Made by a program: the position numbers and the translations under genes
Part shown: positions 1-6,164 of the stretch, in pieces
Position numbering within the stretch: the first letter of the stretch is position 1
Layout: every line of letters begins with the position of its first letter
Notes under the pieces: generated by a model
The model's input: only the letters and a program-made list of their open reading frames with translations
Database searches by the model: none
What the model was told of the DNA's origin: nothing
Source: Betaproteobacteria bacterium
GTDB lineage: Bacteria; Pseudomonadota; Gammaproteobacteria; Burkholderiales; Eutrophovitaceae
Assembly: GCA_009886305.1 (NCBI GenBank)
Contig: QXZO01000090.1
Coordinates: forward strand, 1-7,615
Reading direction: 5' to 3'
Length of the DNA: 7,615 nt

Positions 1-1
1 T

Positions 2-412
2 AATCAGTACTTCCTTCATGCAAGAATGTTTAAGAATTGGGGGCTTGAGCGGTTGAACGAATCTGAATATAAGAACTCAATACGGGTCATGAAAGAAGCT
101 GACAAACTTATAGAACGAATTTTATTCCTAGAGGGACTACCCAACTTGCAGGCGCTGGGATCGTTATCCATAGGAGAGAACGTTGAGGAGTGCATCAAGG
201 CTGACTTGCAATTTGAATCCAAAATGCAACATGCAGGACTCTTGGAGGGAATTGTTGAAGCCGAAAAACAACAAGACTTTGTCACAAGAGATTTACTTGA
301 GTCGCTACTCTCAAACTCAGAATCTTCAATCGACGACTACGAGACACAGCTGTCGTTGATTAAGGACATGGGTATCGCAAATTACATTCAGGCTCAAATC
401 GAAGAGGACTAG
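2..412 (+). CDS. bfr: Bacterioferritin, haem-binding subunit without a complete ferroxidase centre (5' end cut off)
   Basis: Bacterioferritins form 24-subunit cytoplasmic iron-storage shells with haem between subunit pairs. The reading frame is open from base 2 and begins NQYFLHARMFKNWGLERLN, matching residues 23 onward of E. coli Bfr as I recall it. About 22 residues therefore lie left of the window; the ATG at base 26 is an internal methionine (Met31). 136 residues are visible, giving about 158 in total, the family norm. In E. coli numbering the axial haem ligand Met52 is kept (IRVMKEAD) and Glu94 is kept. Glu51 is Val, His54 is Glu, and Glu127 and His130 are both Ser, so four of the six ferroxidase ligands are lost; Glu18 lies outside the window. 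This is the pattern of the haem-type subunit in two-subunit bacterioferritins such as those of Neisseria. The family call is near certain; the partner subunit is inference. A hairpin terminator follows. Confidence 0.95.
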   Translation, partial: NQYFLHARMFKNWGLERLNESEYKNSIRVMKEADKLIERILFLEGLPNLQALGSLSIGENVEECIKADLQFESKMQHAGLLEGIVEAEKQQDFVTRDLLESLLSNSESSIDDYETQLSLIKDMGIANYIQAQIEED

Positions 413-462
413 ACAAGTGCTCCTCTTCGCCTTTAAACATATCAAAATTGTTGTTAATACTG

Positions 463-501
463 AAATCGGTAGCAACAGGTTAACTGTAGCTACCGATTTT
501 T
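463..501 (+). terminator. Rho-independent terminator after bacterioferritin
   Basis: A perfect 11-bp stem, AAATCGGTAGC (463-473) with GCTACCGATTT (489-499), encloses a 15-base loop and runs into a T tract (497-501). It begins about 50 bases after the bacterioferritin stop. The converging secreted-protein gene on the other strand ends 15 bases further on. On that strand the T run after the stem is only three bases, so any bidirectional action would be weaker. Confidence 0.8.
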
Positions 502-515
502 AATGTTCAATGCAA

Positions 516-971
516 CTAGTTGGTGCATTCACCTTCAAATTCACCCAGCGTAACGTTTTCGTTTGTGAATGTAGGTGCCCACGTTCCAGATCCCTTGAAT
601 TTCTCAAGGGTACCGGTGCCTAAAACTGTAAGCCAAGTCCCGCGAGAATCTCCCGGCTCCATGCCGCCGGCATCAACATGAATACCGCCGTCTTTATCCT
701 TTCGAGCACACGCGTAACTCAATTTCGAGGTACCATCTGGAAAAGTAACGATATAGCCGCCACAATGTCCCGCTGCATTCATGGGTGAGTTAGCGCTAGA
801 GGTCGTACCAGCCGCCCTCCAAACGGTGAAGGTAACACCCCCGCCAAGGTCAACGGTTTCACCGACGTCCCCGATATTACTCCAGTTACCATCACACTTA
901 GCGGCCAAGACGCTTGATGAAAAGAAAATAAATCCTGAGGCTATAACAGATAACCAAACTGCTCGTTTCAT
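516..971 (-). CDS. Small secreted glycine-rich protein of unknown function
   Basis: 151 residues. The N-terminus is a typical Sec signal peptide: MKR, a hydrophobic stretch (about 5-20), then an SSSVLA-type cleavage site near residue 23, leaving a mature protein of about 128 residues in the periplasm or outside. The mature part is rich in Gly, Thr and Trp, has four cysteines (possible disulphides) and no transmembrane segment. The C-terminal third carries DKDGG, then GTW, GTGTLEKFKGSGTW and a final acidic segment. The same order (acidic DxDG, then a GTG...G.G.W motif) appears in the secreted protein at 5394-5864, so the two may be distant relatives; that is inference. The pattern suggests a small beta-barrel or lipocalin-like fold, but I do not recognise a named family. 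The start is supported by GGAGGG 3 bases upstream of the ATG. It is transcribed alone, towards bacterioferritin. Confidence 0.85.
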   Translation of the reverse strand: MKRAVWLSVIASGFIFFSSSVLAAKCDGNWSNIGDVGETVDLGGGVTFTVWRAAGTTSSANSPMNAAGHCGGYIVTFPDGTSKLSYACARKDKDGGIHVDAGGMEPGDSRGTWLTVLGTGTLEKFKGSGTWAPTFTNENVTLGEFEGECTN

Positions 972-1293
972 AAACCCTCCTTCAATTTTGATTAATCAGA
1001 TGAACGCCGTAATACGATCATCGATGAAGACAAGTCAGCATCCAGCGTTAAACAAAACTGTGCCTTAAAACCCCATTAAAAACAAGTAGTGTTTAATTAT
1101 ACGCGAGCCAATAAACTTGAATGATGATAATTTGCAGTGCAACAATCTTGTTTAATTTATATCCACCGCTAGATGCGGAATATTGTATTATTTAGATTGG
1201 CTTAAGTTAAATTTTCATAAAATATTGTTATGGCTCTTATTTCAAAAATTATTTCTCCGAGACGGTAAAACGTTCTCATTAATAAGGATTTAC
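972..1293. other. Divergent intergenic region between the secreted protein and aldolase genes
   Basis: About 320 bases without a convincing gene. It must carry the promoters of the leftward secreted protein and the rightward aldolase-family gene. The right half is AT-rich. A TTTAAT at 1151-1156 matches a -10 box at five of six positions but has no good -35 at the right distance, so I do not call a promoter. AACA/TGTT arms at 1141-1144 and 1149-1152 make a small inverted repeat. Two overlapping extensions of neighbouring reading frames enter this region (see rejected items). Confidence 0.6.
1284..1288 (+). promoter_or_regulatory. Ribosome-binding site that fixes the aldolase-family start
   Basis: AAGGA lies 5 bases upstream of the ATG at 1294. 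The frame is open back to a TTG at 1183, but the 37 extra residues (MYYLDWLKLNFHKILL...) are Leu/Phe/Lys-rich, come from AT-rich DNA and do not resemble the family, so translation most likely begins here. Confidence 0.75.
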
Positions 1294-2109
1294 ATGTACA
1301 CCGAATTTAAAGAAGAAGATTCCGTCTACAAACCCACTCAGACTGATTTAACCTTCCCGAAAGCTAAGCGTTTCTCGAATTTTGTAGACTTACGTAATGA
1401 ACTCAAGAGGAAACTAGTTGTAGCTTGCCGGGCGTTCTCATATTTCAAATTTGACTATGGCTTCGCCGGTCACTTAACGGTTCGAGACCCAGAATTTAAA
1501 GATTTGTATTGGACTAACCCGATGGCGGTCCACTTTAAACATGTCAAGGTGTCCAACTTAATCTTAGTAGACCATGATGGAAAAGTAGTGGAGGGAGATT
1601 ATTCGGTAAATCGAGCCGGCTTCGTTCTACACGCAGCCGTTCACAAAGAGCACCCTGAAATTGTCGCCATGTGCCATGCTCACACACTCTATGGCGCTGC
1701 ATTTGCATCTTTTGGGAAAAAACTAGAGCCTATCTCCCAAGATGCCTGCGCATTTTACGAAGATCACAATGTTATAACGGAAGAAGCGGGAGCGGTTGCC
1801 GTCAGTGAAGACGCAGGAATGAACGTTGCCAAATCCTTTAAAGACGTAAAAGCAGTCATCCACCAAAACCATGGCCTTCTTACAATGAGTAAACACAGCA
1901 TAGACTCTGCAGCCTTTTGGTTCAGTGCACTTGAGCGTTGCTGCCAACAAGAATTACTGGTGATGTCAACGGGGAAAAACCCGAATCTCGTTCCTCACGA
2001 AAGAGCCGTTTACAGCAGAGAGAACGTAGGTAGCGATTACATCGGATGGTTACATTTTCAGCCTATTCATGACCATTTGGTAGCTACCGAGAAAGACATG
2101 TTTGACTGA
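1294..2109 (+). CDS. Class II aldolase/adducin-family protein
   Basis: 271 residues from ATG 1294, cytoplasmic. Class II aldolase/adducin proteins are zinc enzymes acting on sugar phosphates and related hydroxy-carbonyl compounds. The predicted zinc ligands are His128 and His130 (CHAHTLYGAAFA) and His193 (HQNHGLLT). Other family marks are GHLTVRDPE (59-67), NRAGFVLHAAVH (106-117), QDACAFYEDH (149-158) and the C-terminal helix AAFWFSALERCCQ. Aligned with L-fuculose-phosphate aldolase (FucA), the catalytic Glu73 falls on Gly109. This protein is therefore in the large branch with an 'N-x-A-x-F-x-x-H' motif, for which a classical aldol cleavage should not be assumed. The substrate is unknown. The start is set by AAGGA at 1284-1288. 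The stop overlaps the start of the next gene by 8 bases, so the two are probably co-transcribed. Confidence 0.93.
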   Translation: MYTEFKEEDSVYKPTQTDLTFPKAKRFSNFVDLRNELKRKLVVACRAFSYFKFDYGFAGHLTVRDPEFKDLYWTNPMAVHFKHVKVSNLILVDHDGKVVEGDYSVNRAGFVLHAAVHKEHPEIVAMCHAHTLYGAAFASFGKKLEPISQDACAFYEDHNVITEEAGAVAVSEDAGMNVAKSFKDVKAVIHQNHGLLTMSKHSIDSAAFWFSALERCCQQELLVMSTGKNPNLVPHERAVYSRENVGSDYIGWLHFQPIHDHLVATEKDMFD

Positions 2110-2548
2110 GCGCTACAGTCGATCGACGAATGCGCTGGCACACATTACGGCGCGTTTTTTTGCGATTTTTGCACTATTTCCATTTCATGTGATAGCAGAT
2201 TGGCAACAAATTGATCAAACAGAGAGTATGGTGATTTATCTAGACATCGACAATATCACCAAGATTAGCGAAGACAAAAGAGGCGTAAAAAATCTTATAG
2301 ATTTTTTTATTCCTCAGGTCGCCGAACCTAGTGGGAAACAAATAACTTTCCAGTCGTTCGTGCGTGAGATTGAAGTAGATTGTCGAACCTATAAACAAAA
2401 GACCTTGAGAATTATCTTTTTCGAAAGAACTCATGCCTCAGGCCGAGAGGTCTATCGATCAGAGATAAACTCAGAATGGAGAGACAACCCACCCACCACC
2501 GGTAGCGGACTCCTCGTTGACTTAGCTTGCATGCCACGAAGTATCTAA
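2102..2548 (+). CDS. Surface-adhesin-E-like secreted protein
   Basis: 148 residues if translation begins at the TTG at 2102, which overlaps the end of the aldolase-family gene. There is no in-frame ATG before the signal segment; a CTG at 2135 would give a shorter, more usual signal peptide. The hydrophobic stretch ARFFAIFALFPFHVIA (17-32) ends at a plausible cleavage site before DWQQID, so the mature protein of about 116 residues should be periplasmic or surface-exposed. The mature part fits the small 'surface-adhesin protein E' domain: an opening W, a YLDIDNI strand, a long middle strand pair, a Cys in IEVDCRTY (Cys94) and a C-terminal Cys in LACMP (Cys143) that could pair with it. Proteins with this domain are mostly uncharacterised lipoprotein-like or periplasmic proteins, so adhesion should not be assumed. 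No terminator is visible before the converging reductase gene 30 bases on. Confidence 0.75.
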   Translation: MTERYSRSTNALAHITARFFAIFALFPFHVIADWQQIDQTESMVIYLDIDNITKISEDKRGVKNLIDFFIPQVAEPSGKQITFQSFVREIEVDCRTYKQKTLRIIFFERTHASGREVYRSEINSEWRDNPPTTGSGLLVDLACMPRSI

Positions 2549-2578
2549 AAACCCAAACCTCTTCCAATATGCTCCCAC

Positions 2579-3520
2579 TCATAAATCGAGTATAACCGAC
2601 ACCCGAGCTCGAGAAACACAAAGCATCATTCGGTCTTGCCTTGCGTCAGGACTAAGAATTGAATCTCGATGAATAACCTCTCCAGAGGTGTATCCACATT
2701 CACAGGTGCCACAAATGCCTTGCCTACACGATGAAGGGATGACATACCCTGCCACTCTTAATACATCAAGTATTGATTGACTCTCTGAAACACGTAATGT
2801 CTCTCCAGTGCTCGATACGGTAACGTCAAAAGGCTCTGCTTTTTGACTCTGGTCTTCAGAAACATTAAATGCTTCAAAGTGCAACTGATCTGGATTCCAA
2901 TCAGATGTCAGATATTTAACCTCTGACATCAAACGCTCAGGCCCACAACAATAGATGTGCAGATCTGATGACACATTCTCAATCACACTCGCCACATTAA
3001 GTCGTTGACTATCTGAGTCGCTTGAAAAGTAAGTACTCAAAGAATCTCCACAAAACTGAGACAACTCCCCCTCTATACTTGGACGAGAAGTTTTAGAGCA
3101 AAAATGAAATGACTCAAGCATCTTACTTTGGGACAACGCCCTCCCCATTGAAATCAATGGGGTAACACCAATCCCTCCAGCAATTAATACACCTCTACCC
3201 TTCGCAAGCTTGAAATTATTGCGTGGCATTGAGACCCGCACATGGGTACCTTCTGTGAAGAATTCATGAATAAAGTCTGACCCACCTCGGCCATCCCTTT
3301 CTCGTTTGACGATAATGGCGTATCGCGAGAGATCGCTTGGATCACTGGTGAGAGAATATTGTCTGATTTTCCCGTCCCCCAGTCGAACGTCCACATGCGC
3401 GCCGGGGGTCCATATGGGTAATTGCGGCCTTATGGGGTGTCGGAATGCTATTCGGACTAAATCATGGTCTAGCTGTTCCCGATTCTCGACGAGCAGCTTC
3501 ATTATGATTCTTACACTCAT
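2579..3520 (-). CDS. PDR/VanB-family oxidoreductase (FMN, NAD(P)H, C-terminal 2Fe-2S ferredoxin)
   Basis: 313 residues, cytoplasmic. This family passes electrons from NAD(P)H through FMN to a plant-type 2Fe-2S cluster and on to a partner, classically a Rieske oxygenase such as vanillate demethylase or phthalate dioxygenase. Domains in order: flavin-binding barrel with RQYSLTSDPSD (53-63) and the PRNNF segment (99-103); nucleotide-binding domain with GGIGVTP (115-121) and CCGPERLM (191-198); ferredoxin domain with cluster ligands Cys265, Cys270, Cys273 (CRQGICGTC) and Cys301 (MMLC), spacing C-x4-C-x2-C-x27-C, plus an extra Cys275. Length is normal. The start at 3520 is preferred over Met7 because AGGTGG lies 7 bases upstream. 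No Rieske oxygenase is nearby; the gene 11 bases upstream encodes a MOSC protein, the likely electron acceptor by context. 'VanB' itself should not be assumed. Confidence 0.95.
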   Translation of the reverse strand: MSVRIIMKLLVENREQLDHDLVRIAFRHPIRPQLPIWTPGAHVDVRLGDGKIRQYSLTSDPSDLSRYAIIVKRERDGRGGSDFIHEFFTEGTHVRVSMPRNNFKLAKGRGVLIAGGIGVTPLISMGRALSQSKMLESFHFCSKTSRPSIEGELSQFCGDSLSTYFSSDSDSQRLNVASVIENVSSDLHIYCCGPERLMSEVKYLTSDWNPDQLHFEAFNVSEDQSQKAEPFDVTVSSTGETLRVSESQSILDVLRVAGYVIPSSCRQGICGTCECGYTSGEVIHRDSILSPDARQDRMMLCVSRARVSVILDL

Positions 3521-3527
3521 TGATGGT

Positions 3528-3533
3528 CCACCT
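3528..3533 (-). promoter_or_regulatory. Ribosome-binding site overlapping the MOSC stop codon
   Basis: On the minus strand AGGTGG shares its first two bases with the TAG stop of the MOSC gene (3534-3532) and ends 7 bases before the reductase ATG. Ribosomes terminating on the MOSC gene would sit on this site, so translation of the two proteins is probably coupled. It also decides the reductase start. Confidence 0.75.
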
Positions 3534-4041
3534 AGCGGTGAGGTTTATCTGTGACTTCATTTAGGGGAATGATCGCATCTCCTGGGCGAATAATTCCTCC
3601 CTGCTCAATCCAACAATTAAGCCCCGATCGATTATAAAGTGGCAGGAACACTGGACGGTCAAGTAAGCGCTCTAAATATTGACATGGAAAGTTTAGCCTG
3701 CCACCCGATAGAATCACCTCTCCAATTTGAAAACGATACCCTACTAAGTGATTTAGTGGCACGCCCTCCACAGTCAAATTCCGTCGATGCTCTATCGGAT
3801 CTACATAAATAGATGCACCTTGCATTGGCGGATCATCACGGGATAGCGCGTCTAATGCTTCCCGCTCAATTAATGTAACTTCTCTGCAGTCAGGCTTAGG
3901 CGAGTACGTACCAAGACCCAAATAGTAGCGATCTCCAACGATACCTCTTCCCGCAACAAGCTCAGCCTCAGCTTGCTCCTCCATTTCATGGCTAGCCTCC
4001 GGAGCAATGTGGATGTGCAGTAGCTTACCTGTCCAAGTCAT
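3532..4041 (-). CDS. MOSC-domain protein (molybdenum cofactor sulfurase C-terminal-like)
   Basis: 169 residues, cytoplasmic. MOSC proteins bind molybdenum cofactor; the E. coli members YcbX and YiiM reduce N-hydroxylated compounds, and YiiM is a MOSC protein without its own reductase. Visible family marks: GRGIVGDRYY (31-40), EVTLIERE (54-61), RRNLTVEGVPLNHLVG (86-101), the F-x-IG-x-x-x-L-x-GGR strand, and FPCQYLE (118-124), where Cys120 is the conserved cysteine expected to bind Mo. RSGLNCWIEQGGIIRPGD (138-155) closes the domain. The length fits a single MOSC domain without an N-terminal beta-barrel. The start is supported by GGAG 5 bases upstream. It is the first gene of a two-gene operon with the PDR/VanB-type reductase, which suggests that reductase as its electron donor (inference). 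The substrate is unknown. Confidence 0.92.
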   Translation of the reverse strand: MTWTGKLLHIHIAPEASHEMEEQAEAELVAGRGIVGDRYYLGLGTYSPKPDCREVTLIEREALDALSRDDPPMQGASIYVDPIEHRRNLTVEGVPLNHLVGYRFQIGEVILSGGRLNFPCQYLERLLDRPVFLPLYNRSGLNCWIEQGGIIRPGDAIIPLNEVTDKPHR

Positions 4042-4136
4042 AACAACTCCAATATTTTAAACTTTGATGATACCGGACTTAGCTGGCTGATAAACCTTAA
4101 CTAACCAGAAACCCGGAACAGAAAACAAAAAATTAC

Positions 4137-4164
4137 TTTACACACTTACTGTTTTTTTTATTAA
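4137..4164 (+). promoter_or_regulatory. Possible sigma70-type promoter for the Cache-domain gene
   Basis: TTTACA at 4137-4142 matches a -35 box at five of six bases, and TATTAA at 4159-4164, 16 bases downstream, matches a -10 box at four of six. The pair lies about 55 bases before the ATG at 4220 in very AT-rich DNA, where chance matches are common. Confidence 0.3.
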
Positions 4165-4219
4165 AATTGTCCAACAAAAATTTTAAAAACATCAAATTAC
4201 ATTACAGGAGTATTTAATT

Positions 4220-4672
4220 ATGTTTAAAAAAGTTATTCTTGCCACAGCTACCCTATTTTTCAGTATGAGCGCTACAGTCGGGCAGACTGCAGAATTCGGT
4301 ACGGAAGCAGAGGCAAAAGTAATGATTGAGCGGGCAATTAATTTAGTAAAAAGTGACAAGATTAGAGCCTTAGATGCGTTCACAGACCTAGAAGGCGGAT
4401 TCGGATATAAAGATTTATACGTGTTCTGCTTCGACACTAAAGGCGTGCTTCTAGCTCACCCCACACAACTAGGTATGAACGGCTCAGAACTAATGGACGA
4501 GGACGGAGTGAGTATTTGGTCACTGGTTTCTAGCGTTGGAAAAGGTGAGATTAAAAAAATAACCTACAAACTCGTGAGACCAACAACCGGTAGCGAAGAG
4601 ACATACACCAAAACATCATTCGTAACAAAGGTAAGGAATATGTACTGTGGTGTTGGATTTTATGCCGAGTAA
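4220..4672 (+). CDS. Stand-alone periplasmic Cache-domain protein
   Basis: 150 residues. A Sec signal peptide (MFKK, hydrophobic 5-20, cleavage near GQTA-EF at 24) is followed by a single Cache-type ligand-binding domain, the module that sits outside the membrane in many chemoreceptors and histidine kinases. Marks: an N-terminal helix with many charged residues (29-50), ALDAFTD (50-56), DLYVFCFDTKGVLLAHP (65-81), NGSELMDEDGV (87-97), the segment with VGKGEIKKITYKLVRP, and a final CGVGFY strand. Cys70 and Cys143 could form a disulphide. There is no transmembrane anchor or signalling domain, so it probably acts as a soluble periplasmic ligand-binding protein; ligand and partner are unknown. The start has AGGAG 9 bases upstream. 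It is a single-gene unit with its own terminator. Confidence 0.88.
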   Translation: MFKKVILATATLFFSMSATVGQTAEFGTEAEAKVMIERAINLVKSDKIRALDAFTDLEGGFGYKDLYVFCFDTKGVLLAHPTQLGMNGSELMDEDGVSIWSLVSSVGKGEIKKITYKLVRPTTGSEETYTKTSFVTKVRNMYCGVGFYAE

Positions 4673-4703
4673 ACCAAAGTTCGCTGAGTAGCTTACTTAT
4701 ATG

Positions 4704-4734
4704 AGGCGCTGAATATTCAGCGCCTTATTGTTTT
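4704..4734 (+). terminator. Rho-independent terminator after the Cache-domain gene
   Basis: AGGCGCTGAAT followed at once by ATTCAGCGCCT is a perfect 22-base palindrome (4704-4725). It folds as a GC-rich stem with a small AT loop and is followed by a T-rich run (TATTGTTTT). It lies about 30 bases after the Cache gene stop and 65 bases beyond the end of the converging cupin gene, so it may serve both. Confidence 0.85.
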
Positions 4735-4789
4735 GGAGCTTAATGCCAAATTATCACTGGTCAAAGACAGCAAAAACGCATTCAAACGG

Positions 4790-5272
4790 TCAAGAAGCAA
4801 CACCGTATACCTCTCCGCGCTTCCAACTCGCTACATATTCATCGATTGATACAGTCCCCAAAGACCTGTGTGAGTCCTCTGAAAAATATTCAAAAAGAAT
4901 TCCATCTGGCGCCCACATCGACAGAAATACGGTACCACCCACATCACCACCATGCTCAAGATGAGGTCGCGCATCTGCTGGCGCTAAAGCATAATCTCCT
5001 TTTCGACGAAGAATATGTTTAACTGAACCGTCCTTTTGCAGTTCTTTAAGATGCTGCTCTCCCTCGAGGACCAACGTCATGGTTGAGGCCACGTGCCGAT
5101 GTCGCCGGCAATGGCCTTGGCCCTTCGCATATCGAAGTAACATATCCAGTCTACCAACATCACGATCAAAACCCATTAAACTGAATTCGAAGTCAACTTT
5201 ATACTCCACGCAACTCGGATCAGTAATTCTGCGCCACTCGACTTGATCTGAATCAAAACTTGTCTGGTTCAT
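4790..5272 (-). CDS. Cupin-domain protein, ChrR/acetylacetone-dioxygenase (Dke1)-like
   Basis: 160 residues, no signal peptide, single cupin barrel, cytoplasmic. Cupin motif 1 is H58-R-H60 followed by VASTMTLVLEGEQH; motif 2 is GDYALAPADARPHLEH with His104. The glutamate usual in motif 1 (H-x-H-x(3,4)-E) is replaced by Thr64 or a neighbour, so the predicted metal site has three histidines and no carboxylate. That matches the three-His iron site known in the diketone-cleaving dioxygenase Dke1 and relatives. The opening FEFSLMGFDRDVGRLDMLLRYAKGQGH also fits this branch. The protein could be a dioxygenase or a metal-binding sensor without catalysis; the substrate is unknown. The start at 5272 has only a weak GAG about 6 bases upstream. 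It is transcribed alone or by read-through from the secreted-protein gene behind it, though a terminator stands between them. Confidence 0.85.
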   Translation of the reverse strand: MNQTSFDSDQVEWRRITDPSCVEYKVDFEFSLMGFDRDVGRLDMLLRYAKGQGHCRRHRHVASTMTLVLEGEQHLKELQKDGSVKHILRRKGDYALAPADARPHLEHGGDVGGTVFLSMWAPDGILFEYFSEDSHRSLGTVSIDEYVASWKRGEVYGVAS

Positions 5273-5325
5273 ACATTACTCAAAAAAGAATTCTAATACG
5301 TAATTTTACATAATTCCTTACGGAT

Positions 5326-5349
5326 TAAAAAAGGCGCCCGTAGGCGCCT
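5326..5349 (-). terminator. Rho-independent terminator after the second secreted-protein gene
   Basis: On the minus strand AGGCGCC (5349-5343), a four-base loop TACG and GGCGCCT (5338-5332) make a perfect 7-bp GC stem followed by a run of Ts (5331-5326). It lies 44 bases after the stop of the secreted protein at 5394 and upstream of the cupin gene, separating their transcripts. Confidence 0.88.
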
Positions 5350-5393
5350 CATTTTGATCTGATGATTTGAATCAGGAGATCTGACCTACATAG

Positions 5394-5864
5394 TTATTTT
5401 ATTTCGTAAGTTAGGCTCTGGTTGCACATAGACTCGCCCCCAGCAGCACCACTACAAACCCAAGGTCCTTGCCCAGTAATGCCCGCATACTTGCCCGTTC
5501 CACCAGTAATGTAGTTAGTCCCTTTGTTAGCACCTGCATTACCCTCGAACGAAGTATACAAATTATCGCCATCAGCATCGCTCCATGAACATTTACCAAC
5601 GACATCACCTTTGATATCAAATGCTCCATAACATCCAGCCACACCTTCATGTAATGCTGGAGATCCATCCGAAGAGAATGTATAACCTTTACAGTTGACG
5701 CCACCAACCGCGGTATCGTTTGAACCCGGCGTGGTTGGGTATTCACATGTCCAACCCGTATGAAAATTAATGACTCCCGACTTAGCCAAATGACCGTGAC
5801 CATCGGCAAACGCAGTGCCTGAAATAAACATCAATGAAGAAATCGCTATTAAGAAAGCTCGCAT
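5394..5864 (-). CDS. Small secreted glycine-rich protein of unknown function (second copy type)
   Basis: 156 residues. The signal peptide MRAFLIAISSLMFISGTAFA (1-20) has a clear AFA cleavage site, leaving a mature protein of 136 residues, rich in Gly, Ser, Thr and aromatic residues, with six cysteines. Its centre has KCSWSDADGDNLYTSFEG followed by GGTGKYAGITGQGPW. The DxDGDxxY and GTGxYxGxxGxGxW pattern is one I associate with small secreted bacterial beta-barrel proteins of unknown function; I cannot name a family securely. It resembles the C-terminal part of the protein at 516-971 (DKDGG, then GTG...FKGSGTW), while the N-terminal halves differ. The start is strongly supported by GGAGG 8 bases upstream. 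It is a single-gene unit with its own strong terminator. An overlapping 132-codon frame inside it is a shadow. Confidence 0.88.
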   Translation of the reverse strand: MRAFLIAISSLMFISGTAFADGHGHLAKSGVINFHTGWTCEYPTTPGSNDTAVGGVNCKGYTFSSDGSPALHEGVAGCYGAFDIKGDVVGKCSWSDADGDNLYTSFEGNAGANKGTNYITGGTGKYAGITGQGPWVCSGAAGGESMCNQSLTYEIK

Positions 5865-6164
5865 GACTAAATCCTCCGTATTTTTAAAAAATGTAGGCTA
5901 ATTCTCAGTGAGGCGAATTGCCTGTTAATTTTTTACACAAAAAAAATGACAAATTAGTTACATCTTAGTGATTAAGCTTGGCCCCTAAGTTTTTAGTAAC
6001 GCAATGAATAATCCTATATCTTTTCAAAAAACACAAGTCGTTTCATATGAACCTTTAAATTAACGACATGTCATAAGGTTGCTTAAGCGGGCTATAAGAA
6101 AAAAAACTTACGATGTTAGACTTACAATAATTTTAAATAAGAATGTTTTTTGTGCGCCCACAAA

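Noticed and set aside
781..1068. 95-codon + strand frame over the start of the first secreted-protein gene
   Set aside because: It lies largely antisense to a gene with a clear signal peptide and ribosome-binding site, has no ribosome-binding site of its own and its translation resembles no protein.
1183..1293. Upstream TTG extension of the aldolase-family gene
   Set aside because: AAGGA fits the ATG at 1294, and the extra residues are atypical for the family and come from AT-rich intergenic DNA.
3306..3554. 82-codon + strand frame opposite the reductase
   Set aside because: It is antisense to the conserved flavin-binding region of the reductase and has no family features.
5411..5809. 132-codon minus-strand frame inside the second secreted-protein gene
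   Set aside because: It is an overlapping frame of a gene with a signal peptide and GGAGG site; its own translation shows no family feature.
6004..6063. 19-codon + strand frame in the 411-base intergenic region
   Set aside because: No ribosome-binding site and no recognisable sequence; expected by chance in AT-rich DNA.
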